Source: Streptomyces gardneri (lineage in GTDB: Bacteria; Actinomycetota; Actinomycetes; Streptomycetales; Streptomycetaceae). Taken from it: a stretch of 64,000 bases of DNA. This document shows, piece after piece, positions 36,501 to 42,838 of the stretch. Location of the stretch: contig NZ_BJMN01000041.1 of the NCBI RefSeq assembly GCF_006539185.1, positions 1 through 64,000 of the forward strand. The letters run 5' to 3'. Position numbers and translations under genes: made by a program. The first letter of the stretch is position 1. Each line of letters starts with the position of its first letter. The notes under the pieces are model-generated. The model was given only the letters and a program-made list of their open reading frames with translations. It did no database searches and was not told the origin of the DNA.

Positions 36501-36899
36501 GACGAGCGAGAGCCGCGAGCGGTCGAGGGCGGCGAAGAGCGTGAGGTCCGGATCGCCCTTGCGGGCGGCGGGCGGCTGCAGGGCGCGGGGCAGCGCGTAC
36601 GACCCGGAGTGTTCGAGGCGCCGCACCGTCACCGGCAGCCCGTCGAAGGTCTTCCGCGCCCCGTCCCGCACGGCCTCGTCGGCGCTCGCCCGCTTCTCGT
36701 CCGCCACCTGCCCGGTCACGCGCAGCGAGGCGGCGGGCGCCGACCGGCCCTGGAGCCCGGCCTGGAGCGCCGCGTCCCCGATGGACGAGGAGAAGGCGGC
36801 GAGTGTGGCCAGCACGGTCGTGGTCAGCAGCACGGCGAGCAGCGCTGCGGCCAACAACAGCCGGTGAGCCCTGACCCGCAGGAATACGAACCCCGTCAC
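33522..36899 (-). CDS. FtsX-like ABC transporter permease, large
   Basis: 1125 aa from GTG 36899 (AGGGGGA upstream). First helix at about 12-35 (LLLAAALLAVLLTTTVLATLA), extracytoplasmic MacB-like domain ~40-310, a helix cluster including STLLIVAVQLVLLAAYALLL with RARGASRRRITGL (FtsX loop), a second large extracytoplasmic domain ~545-960, and three C-terminal helices with RERSAEFGVLRALGTPQRRLARL. First gene of the three-gene operon. The duplicated permease plan suggests the two permeases form a heterodimer on the single ATPase. A heptameric direct repeat 56-73 bp upstream may control it. Confidence 0.9.
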   Translation of the reverse strand: MTGFVFLRVRAHRLLLAAALLAVLLTTTVLATLAAFSSSIGDAALQAGLQGRSAPAASLRVTGQVADEKRASADEAVRDGARKTFDGLPVTVRRLEHSGSYALPRALQPPAARKGDPDLTLFAALDRSRLSLVRGAWPTAARTGGVVEAAIPEEAARRLRITPGTVLTLDDRLDGKPLKTRITGVYRPVDTADLYWQLDRAGGRGVRTVAFTTYGPLHVDPAVPASGAISVGDTSWLGTADFTGFTTDRMDALRSSATEGPNELAAATEPFGTTISAATALPTLLEQTQRALVVSRSTLLIVAVQLVLLAAYALLLVARLLSTERSGETALLRARGASRRRITGLAAAEALLLALPAAIAAPLLTGPLTRLFTERSALSSLGVRLDTTPSLQVWLAAAAVALCCAAAVVAPALAAGDGSAVSLRKTRSGTLPAPVRAGADIGLLAVAAVAYWQLQRPAAAGATLGADEAGGGSIDPVLVAAPALALLAGTVLTLRLLPPAAKLAERRAARGRGLSAALAGWQFSRRPLRGAGPVLLLVLAVAMGMLAIGQSNSWERSQRDQADFQAGAAVRVLAAGPGEPTQTERLAAVPGVSAVAPVHRATTDVAGKNATVLAVDTRQAAGGLLLRPDLAGSASAAAVLTPLAPEAGARPGVPLPAGTRTVSVDLRNITSAGAPTSQVTVTLEDPNGIPYRQLLGLLPSDGRTHRLTLDLGALTAGPGTASGPDEKGGKGSTGLLTLTGLELVGQVDDGKDHAQTLHVERFTTVGANGAERTHAPGQLLAGWAYAAEQTLDGDPAYVAPATGRPGSAGTGGRPAPYSVAYTVKGQATGATSWHTEEYTVQLTAPGPKPPARLPAVVTETYLAATGAKPGDRVEITLAGKPVGVTVERVVKELPTTGPGAQVASATTPTATPEDGGALLVDLASVNRYLATEETSVPATEWWLTAAPGRSDEVAAALRARPSTDPEQILVRDETAADLLGDPLGAGPNAALMAVAAAAAALAAVGFAVGSAGSMRERSAEFGVLRALGTPQRRLARLIAAEQGVLITVGLLVGVGLGTVLARAVVPLVVLTGQAARPVPPALVELPLGQVTLLVAGVAVLPLAIVASIALRRTDPVVTLRHQGEH

Positions 36900-36954
36900 C
36901 CATCCCCCTGGAACCCTGAAACACTCCGCGGGCCCGAGCCGTGTGCCGGACGCC

Positions 36955-36972
36955 GCCGAAAGTTCGCCGAAA
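36955..36972 (-). promoter_or_regulatory. Heptamer direct repeat before the ABC permease operon
   Basis: GCCGAAA occurs at 36955-36961 and 36966-36972 with a 4-bp spacer (TTTCGGC twice on the transcribed strand), 56-73 bp upstream of the GTG at 36899. Seven-base repeats on an 11-bp period are the classical geometry of SARP binding sites. The rest of the 36900-37162 gap shows no gene. Confidence 0.4.
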
Positions 36973-37162
36973 AGCCCATCGAGTCCCCCCGGACTTTCCC
37001 TGGATGCTTTCAGAGTGCACGTGCGGCTGGAAACCGCTTACGGACCGACCTTGATGCGATCGTGACCGTTAATCGGCGTTCCGTCTCCGGAATGTGTCCG
37101 TCCAGGGGTGGCGGTGTCGCGGTGAGTGATGTGGGGCCGAGCGGAGGCGGGGTGAGGGAGCG

Positions 37163-37567
37163 TCAGCCGGCCGTGTTCACCATGGAGGCCGCCGCGTAGG
37201 TGAGGTACCGCCACAGCTCCGCCTCGTGCTCGGGGGCGAGCGCGAGGTCGTCCAGGGCGGCGCGCATGTGACGGAGCCAGGCGTCGTGGGCCTCCTGGTC
37301 CACGGTGAACGGAGCGTGGCGCATGCGGAGGCGGGGGTGGCCGCGGTGGTCGCTGTACGTGCGGGGGCCGCCCCAGTACTGCATCAGGAACAGCGCCAGG
37401 CGCTCCTCCGCCGGGCCGAGGTCCTCCTCGGGGTACATCGGGCGCAGCAGGGGGTCCGCCGCGACGCCCTCGTAGAAGCGGTGGACCAGGCGGCGGAAGG
37501 TCTCCTCGCCGCCGACCTGCTCGTAGAAGGTCTGCTCCTGCGTCGTTTCCCCGGGAATCTCGTTCAC
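37163..37567 (-). CDS. glbO: Group II truncated haemoglobin (GlbO type)
   Basis: 134 aa from GTG 37567. A 2-on-2 globin: FYEQVGGEETFRRLVHRFYEGV with Tyr B10 (Y32), PLLRPMYPE with the Tyr at CD1 (Y45), MQYWGGPRTYSDHRGHPRLRMRHAPF with proximal His F8 (H84), and Trp G8 (W97 in AWLRHM). These are TrHbO hallmarks. It binds O2 and related ligands in the cytoplasm; roles in oxidative or nitrosative stress are proposed for relatives. Monocistronic, and divergent from the methyltransferase gene. Confidence 0.95.
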   Translation of the reverse strand: MNEIPGETTQEQTFYEQVGGEETFRRLVHRFYEGVAADPLLRPMYPEEDLGPAEERLALFLMQYWGGPRTYSDHRGHPRLRMRHAPFTVDQEAHDAWLRHMRAALDDLALAPEHEAELWRYLTYAAASMVNTAG

Positions 37568-37708
37568 CGTTCCATCGTCTCAGATGCCTGGACCGAGGAC
37601 CGGAGGCTTAGGACCGGGGGACCGGTACCCGCGGCGACCGGGCCGGCGACCGGACCGGTACCCGTACGGGCGCTCGCCCGGGGGGCCCGGCGGCGGGAGA
37701 GTGGAGGC

Positions 37709-38683
37709 ATGGGTGGTGAGCCGTGGGGTGAGTTCGCCGGGGACGGCGCGCGGGAGCGGCGGGCGCTCGTGCGGCGGATCGAGGCGGACGGCGTGCTGGC
37801 CGACCCCGCCTGGCGGGCCGCCTTCGCGGAGGTCCCGCGCCATCTCTTCGTCCCGTACTTCTACGTCTCCGGCACCAGCGGCTACGAACGGCTCTGGGCC
37901 GGCGACCCCGACCCCGCCCGGCGGGCGCGCTGGCTGCGCGGGGCCTACGCGGACACGGCGGTCGCCACCCGCGTACGCGACGGGGAGCTCGTCTCCTCCG
38001 CCAGCCAGCCCTCCCTGATGGCGCTCATGCTCCACGCCCTGGACGTGCGCGACGGCGACGACGTCCTGGAGATCGGGGCCGGGACCGGCTACCACGCGGC
38101 CCTGCTCTCCCACCGGCTCGGCGAGGAGCACGTCACCACCGTCGACCTCGACGAGGAGATCGCCGAGTCCGCCCGGACCCATCTCGCCGCCGCCGGGTAC
38201 CGGCCCGCCGTGCTCGCCGCCGACGGCGCCCGGGGCTGCCCCGAGCGAGCCCCCTACGACCGGATCGTCGCGACCTGCGCGGTGCCCGCCGTCCCGTACC
38301 CCTGGCTCGCCCAGTGCCGGCCCGGCGCCCTGGTCCTCGCCCCGCTCTCCACCGGGCTGATCCTGCTGCGGGTGCGCGACGGCACACACGCGGAAGGGCG
38401 GTTCCTGGAGACCTCGGCGTACTTCGTGGCGCTGCGGGGCGTCGGGGCGTACGCCCCGGGACGGCCAGGACCGCGCCACGGCCCCGCCGGGGACGAGCGC
38501 TTCCGCTTCCTGTGGGGGCTCGTCGCCGAGGCCCTGGACAGACGCGAAGCGCTCTCGCTCTGGCTGCGCGAGGGGCGGCCGGAGCGGGAGCGCTTCGGGG
38601 TGACGGTCAGCGGCGACCGGCAGTGGGCCTGGCTGGACGAGCCCGGAGGCCCGTACGCCTGGCCCCTGCCGACCGCCGGATAG
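37709..38683 (+). CDS. PCMT-like SAM-dependent methyltransferase
   Basis: 324 aa from ATG 37709 (GTGGAGG just upstream). Resembles protein-L-isoaspartate O-methyltransferase: VPRHLFVPYFYVSG, VSSASQPSLMALMLHAL, SAM motif I VLEIGAGTGYHAALLSHRLG near 120, VTTVDLDEEIAESAR (acidic loop), YDRIVATCAVPAVPYPWLAQ. The C-terminal ~110 residues are an extension beyond the ~210-aa PCMT core, as in Streptomyces paralogues, some of which act in lanthipeptide clusters (OlvSA-like). No precursor is adjacent. Repair of isoaspartyl residues or modification of another protein is possible. Convergent with the FHA gene, 3 bp apart. Confidence 0.87.
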   Translation: MGGEPWGEFAGDGARERRALVRRIEADGVLADPAWRAAFAEVPRHLFVPYFYVSGTSGYERLWAGDPDPARRARWLRGAYADTAVATRVRDGELVSSASQPSLMALMLHALDVRDGDDVLEIGAGTGYHAALLSHRLGEEHVTTVDLDEEIAESARTHLAAAGYRPAVLAADGARGCPERAPYDRIVATCAVPAVPYPWLAQCRPGALVLAPLSTGLILLRVRDGTHAEGRFLETSAYFVALRGVGAYAPGRPGPRHGPAGDERFRFLWGLVAEALDRREALSLWLREGRPERERFGVTVSGDRQWAWLDEPGGPYAWPLPTAG

Positions 38684-38686
38684 GCC

Positions 38687-39976
38687 TCAGCCCCGGCGGA
38701 TCGTGATCGTCGTCCAGGCGCCCACGTGCACCCGGTCGCCCTCCTGGAGCTGCACCGGGACGTAGGGCTGGATCGGCTCCTCGCCGCCGTTGATCGTGGT
38801 GCCGTTGGTGGAGTTCTGGTCCACCACCGCCCACGACCCGTCCGGCTGCTGCACCAGCACGGCGTGCTGGTGCGAGACGCCCGGATCCTCCGGCGGCACC
38901 GACAGGTCGATGTCCGGGGACTCGCCGGTGGAGTGCCGGCGGCGGCCGATGGAGATCTGGTTGCCCTGGAGCGGCAGGTGCTTGTCCGGCGAGTACGCGG
39001 GCAGGTTGAGGCCCGAGGCCTCCGGACCGCTGCGGTGCATCATCGCCATGAAGTACTCGCGGTCCGGGCCGATGACCGCCGTCCAGCCCATCGGCGGCCG
39101 AGGCGGCTCGAACTGCTGCTGCGGCGGAGGCTGCTGCTGGAACTGCTGCTGCGGAGGCGGCGGGGCCTGGTGCTGGAACTGCTGCTGCGGGGGCGGCGGC
39201 GGGGCCTGGTGGTGCGGCGGCTGCGGAGGGTGCGGCTGCGACGGCGGCGACAGGACCCAGTCGTCGTCCGCGCGCGGCTGCGGCGGCGCGGGCGGGACCG
39301 GCGCCTGGACCGGGGCCTGCGGCGGCGGTGCCTGGAGGTACGCGGGCGGCGCCTGCTGTACGGGCGGCTGCATGGGCTGCTGTACGGGCGGCTGCTGCAC
39401 CGGCGGACGCTGCGGCGGGGCCTGGTGGTGCGTGGGCTCGGCGCCCAGCGGCTCGGCCGGACGGTTCACCTGCGAGGGCCGCGAGCCCTGGTACCCGAAG
39501 GGGTCCGGCTGCGGCGCCTGCGGAGGCTGCTGCTGCGGCGGGGGCGGCGGCGGGGACTGGAAGCCGGGCGGCAGGTTCAGACCGGGCGGCGGCCCGGACT
39601 GCTGCGGAGCCAGCGGCGTGTACGAGGTCGCCGTGTTCGTGAGGAAGTTCCAGCGGCACTCCTCGCAGAACGGTGCCATGTGCTCACGCGGGGTACGGCA
39701 CTGCGGGCAGAGCTCCGCCTGAGCGGTCGCGTTCGGGTCGCCCCCGTGACCGAAGCCACCGGGAGCGGCCGGAGCGCCGTGACCACCGGGAGCGCCGGGC
39801 GGCGGACCCATCGGCGGCTGGCCGGGGCCGCCGGGGCCCGGATATCCGTACGCGGGCGGCGGCGGGGGAGGCGGCGGTACGGCACCCGCAGGCGCGCCCG
39901 CCCCGGCCATGCGATGGCCGCAGACCTCGCACCAGTCGTCGGAGACCGACTGGTGTCCGTTCGGGCAGGTCGGCAT
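38687..39976 (-). CDS. FHA-domain protein with zinc ribbons and Pro/Gln-rich linker
   Basis: 429 aa from ATG 39976; last gene of the PknG operon. Two zinc-ribbon knuckle pairs at the N-terminus (CPNGHQSVSDDWCEVCGH and CPQCRTPREHMAPFCEEC, the latter near 90-110), a ~180-residue Pro/Gln-rich linker and a C-terminal FHA domain (~325-425). The FHA core residues are present: ISIGRRRHS, VSHQHAVLV, NSTNGTTINGG. FHA domains bind phosphothreonine, so this is the likely reader of the kinase output, functionally comparable with the GarA/OdhI FHA substrates of PknG but of different architecture: GarA has an N-terminal TxxT peptide, not a zinc ribbon. Confidence 0.9.
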   Translation of the reverse strand: MPTCPNGHQSVSDDWCEVCGHRMAGAGAPAGAVPPPPPPPPAYGYPGPGGPGQPPMGPPPGAPGGHGAPAAPGGFGHGGDPNATAQAELCPQCRTPREHMAPFCEECRWNFLTNTATSYTPLAPQQSGPPPGLNLPPGFQSPPPPPPQQQPPQAPQPDPFGYQGSRPSQVNRPAEPLGAEPTHHQAPPQRPPVQQPPVQQPMQPPVQQAPPAYLQAPPPQAPVQAPVPPAPPQPRADDDWVLSPPSQPHPPQPPHHQAPPPPPQQQFQHQAPPPPQQQFQQQPPPQQQFEPPRPPMGWTAVIGPDREYFMAMMHRSGPEASGLNLPAYSPDKHLPLQGNQISIGRRRHSTGESPDIDLSVPPEDPGVSHQHAVLVQQPDGSWAVVDQNSTNGTTINGGEEPIQPYVPVQLQEGDRVHVGAWTTITIRRG

Positions 39977-40018
39977 GTCGGTGCTTCCCCCTCTCGTCTT
40001 CCGGCCCGGCGGGCCGGG

Positions 40019-41344
40019 CTACCTCTTGACGCGAACGGTCTTGGTGGAGCGGGTCTCGAGTGTCATCTCGTCCGCTTCCGCGACCTTCGCCTTCAAACGC
40101 ACAGTACCCGTCGCCGCGTCGACGACGTCGACCACCTTCGAAAGGAGTTTCGCCGTATCGGCGTTGCCGGAGGCCGCCGCGAGCTGGACGGCGCGGCCCA
40201 ATTTGGCCGTCGCGCCGTCACGATCGCCCGATTTGCGGGCATCGAGACCCTGCTGGATGACGTTCGCCAGCTCCGCCTGCCCCGTGTAGTGCGCGACCTG
40301 CGGGTTGATGGACGTGGACATCACCAGGTCGTCCGTCCACACCGCCCGTACCAGTCCTTGAGACAGCGGCCTGGGGTCGCCGCCCCCCGGGTCCGGGGCG
40401 ATCAGGGAGACCCGGGCGGCGAGCATCTCCTGGCCGATCGCGGCCTGCGGGACGCGCACGCTCACGTGGTAGTCGCGGGACTCGTCGCCCCACGAGCCCG
40501 TCGGGTAGTCCCCGGCGCGCGGCCCGGCCTCGGTGCGCCGGCCGGTCAGGTCCTCGACCGTCGGCGCCACCTGCTTCACGTACCCGATCTCCACCCCGAC
40601 CGGAGTCCACAGGCGCAGGACGACGTCCGCCACGCCCTTGCCCATCGCGTGTTCCATCATCACCGTGAAGTCGTCGGCGAGACCGGCCGGGTCGGCGACG
40701 ATGTCGGCCGTGCCGAGGAGCGCCGAGGCGATCCCGGTGACCTCCTTGACCTCCCAGTCGGTGCCCACCCCGCGCGCGTCGCAGGTGAACCGGCCCGCGC
40801 AGGCGTCGAGCGCCGCCCGCAGCTCCTCGGGCGACTCGTGCTCGTTGCGGCCGTCGGTGAGCAGGATGCCGTGCCGGATGGTGAGGTCGGCGGAGGAGAG
40901 CAGCCGGTCCGCGAGGCGCAGCCAGGTGCCGATCGCCGTGCCGCCGCCCGCCGACAGGCTCCGCAGGGCGTGCTTGGCCTCGGCCCGGGTCCGGGCGTCC
41001 GCGACGGCCAGCCCGCCGTTGCCCGGGTAGACCTCCTTCGCCACGTGCGTGCCGGCGACGACGGCGAAGGAGGTGCCGTCGCGCAGGGTGTCGACGGCGG
41101 CGGCGGTCGCCTCGCGGGCGCCGCGCATCTTGGTGGAGGGGTAGTCCATCGAGCCGGAGCAGTCGACCATGATCACCACGCCGGCCGCGGCGCCGTCCGC
41201 GTACCCGGAGACGCCGCTGGTGCCGCCCCCGGTCGAGGTGACCGTGACGATGGCGCTGACCTCGCGGCCGCCCTCCGGCAGGAACTCGTTCTGGTACACG
41301 TCCACGGAGAACTGCGGCACGGTCGGCTTGGAGAAGTTCGCCAT
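40019..41344 (-). CDS. VWA-domain protein of the PknG operon
   Basis: 441 aa from ATG 41344 with GAGGAG 9 nt upstream. No signal peptide, so cytoplasmic. N-terminal beta region (FSVDVYQNEFLPEGGREVSA), a VWA domain from ~55 with an intact MIDAS (MVDCSGSMDYPSTKM; Thr in GGGTAIGTWL; LLTDGRNEHE), a beta-sandwich-like segment (VVLRLWTPVGVEIGYVKQV) and a helical C-terminus (LDARKSGDRDGATAKLGRAVQLAAASGN). VWA proteins of this form often accompany kinase, PP2C and FHA modules (TerY-like). Likely an adaptor that assembles the phosphorylation complex. 42 bp before the FHA gene and 61 bp after PP2C. Confidence 0.9.
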   Translation of the reverse strand: MANFSKPTVPQFSVDVYQNEFLPEGGREVSAIVTVTSTGGGTSGVSGYADGAAAGVVIMVDCSGSMDYPSTKMRGAREATAAAVDTLRDGTSFAVVAGTHVAKEVYPGNGGLAVADARTRAEAKHALRSLSAGGGTAIGTWLRLADRLLSSADLTIRHGILLTDGRNEHESPEELRAALDACAGRFTCDARGVGTDWEVKEVTGIASALLGTADIVADPAGLADDFTVMMEHAMGKGVADVVLRLWTPVGVEIGYVKQVAPTVEDLTGRRTEAGPRAGDYPTGSWGDESRDYHVSVRVPQAAIGQEMLAARVSLIAPDPGGGDPRPLSQGLVRAVWTDDLVMSTSINPQVAHYTGQAELANVIQQGLDARKSGDRDGATAKLGRAVQLAAASGNADTAKLLSKVVDVVDAATGTVRLKAKVAEADEMTLETRSTKTVRVKR

Positions 41345-41405
41345 CTGTTTCGGCTCCTCGGGTGGCGACGGGGAAGGGTGAAGGGACAGGGGGACCGGCG
41401 GCCGC

Positions 41406-42836
41406 TCAGGCGGATCCTGCCCCTTGGGGCGAGAACGTGAACGGCAGCAGCGCGACCGTGATGTTGTCGTGGCCTCCGCCGTCGAGCGCGTGGCCGACGA
41501 GGACCTGCGCGCCGTGCAGCGGGCGGTCGGCCGCGTCCGGAGGGACGACCCTCGCCATGTCCTCGGCGCCCTCCGCGTAGTTCCAGAGCCCGTCCGTGCA
41601 GACCACGACCACCCCGGAGCGGTCCGGTTTGAACGCGGCGGTGTGCGGGTCCAGTTCGTAGGCGTCGGCGCCCAGCCAGCCGGTGATCGCGTGGGCGCGC
41701 TCGTCCGCGTACGCCTCGGCCTCGTTCATCAGGCCCGCCGCGACCATCTGGGCGGCCCAGGAGTCGTCCTCGGTGAGCCGCGCGGACGGGGTGCTGCGGT
41801 CGTCCGGCACCCAGTAGACGCGGCTGTCGCCGACCCAGCCGACGACGAGCAGACCGTCGGCGACGACGGAGCCGACGATGGTGCAGGCCGGCGAGTTCCG
41901 GTGCGGGTCGTGCTCGGCGCCGTCCTGGCCGGGCTCCTCCGCGAGGGAGTTGACGGCCTCGGAGGCGGCGACGATCGCCTCGTGCATCGCCTGCTGCGGG
42001 TGGATCCCGCGGGGCAGTGCGGCGAGCAGCGAGGCGCCGGCCGCCTGGGCGGCGGCGGCGGAGGCCTCGTCGGGACGGGTCGCCGAGGAGACGCCGTCGC
42101 AGACGATCGCGAGGGCGGCGGGGGAGCCGTCGGGGAGGGTGGTCGCCGAGACGGCGAACGAGTCCTCGTTGCGGTGGTGGCGCAGTCCCCGGTCGCTGAC
42201 GGCGGCGACGGTGTCGAGCTCCCGCTCCATGTGGTCCCGCTCGCGCGGCTGCGCGTGCCCGCAGTTCTCGCAGTAGCCGTCGCTGTCCACCCGCCCGGCC
42301 CGGCAGGCCACGCAGAGCGGGACCGCACCGGAAGCGGGCGCGCCGGAGGCGGCCGCGGGGGGCTGAGCCGGCGCGGGCGGCTGGGCGGGCGCCGGCGGCT
42401 GGGCCTGGGGCTGGGCCTGGGGCGGATCCACCTGTACCGCGGTACGGGGGTCGGGGGCGGCGAGCTCGAAGTCCCCGCCGGACGGGGACGCGGCCTGAGG
42501 CGCCGGCGCCGGTGCGGACACCGGGCCGTCCGTGCGGACCGCCATCGTGGGCAGGTCATGGCCGCCGGAGTCGGTGCCCGGCAGGTCGCCGGGGTGCTGG
42601 GTCGCCGTCGACAGCGAACCGGGCTCCCGGGGCGGGGCGGCCGGCCAGACCACGGGGGTGCCGATCGCCACGGTCGGGCGGTCCGGCTCTGCCGCCGCGA
42701 CGGCCGACAGGTCGTGGCCGCACGCCCCGCAGAACCGGTCACCCGAGTCCAGCGGCTCCGCGCAGTCAGGGCAGGCGGCGAGTCCGTGCGAAAGCTTCGG
42801 CTCCGGATTCGGCTTCGGCATCGGCTTCTGGGACAT
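41406..42836 (-). CDS. PP2C-type Ser/Thr phosphatase with N-terminal zinc ribbons
   Basis: 476 aa from ATG 42836, 2 nt after the kinase stop; in-frame GTGs at 42842 (4-bp overlap) and 42848 are alternatives. First zinc ribbon ACPDCAEPLDSGDRFCGACGH near 25-45, a Pro/Ala/Gln-rich linker, second ribbon LCVACRAGRVDSDGYCENCGH near 175-195, then a PP2C domain (~210-470): RNEDSF, AIVCDGVSS, VVGWVGDSRVYW, VVVCTDGLWNY and GGHDNITVAL, all metal-binding aspartates in place. It should reverse PknG-type phosphorylation and is translationally close to the kinase. Confidence 0.94.
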   Translation of the reverse strand: MSQKPMPKPNPEPKLSHGLAACPDCAEPLDSGDRFCGACGHDLSAVAAAEPDRPTVAIGTPVVWPAAPPREPGSLSTATQHPGDLPGTDSGGHDLPTMAVRTDGPVSAPAPAPQAASPSGGDFELAAPDPRTAVQVDPPQAQPQAQPPAPAQPPAPAQPPAAASGAPASGAVPLCVACRAGRVDSDGYCENCGHAQPRERDHMERELDTVAAVSDRGLRHHRNEDSFAVSATTLPDGSPAALAIVCDGVSSATRPDEASAAAAQAAGASLLAALPRGIHPQQAMHEAIVAASEAVNSLAEEPGQDGAEHDPHRNSPACTIVGSVVADGLLVVGWVGDSRVYWVPDDRSTPSARLTEDDSWAAQMVAAGLMNEAEAYADERAHAITGWLGADAYELDPHTAAFKPDRSGVVVVCTDGLWNYAEGAEDMARVVPPDAADRPLHGAQVLVGHALDGGGHDNITVALLPFTFSPQGAGSA

Positions 42837-42838
42837 CC

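Noticed and set aside
33510..37199. 1200-codon plus-strand frame opposite the ABC permease genes
   Set aside because: Gly/Gln/Arg-rich composition without domains, a shadow of the FtsX-type permease on the other strand.
39080..39420. Repetitive CTGCTGCGG-rich tract that could be a DNA repeat array
   Set aside because: It codes for the Pro/Gln-rich linker of the FHA protein; units are irregular and follow codon usage.
38726..41440. 900-codon plus-strand frame opposite the FHA and VWA genes
   Set aside because: Arg/Leu-rich low-complexity translation antisense to proteins with clear domains.
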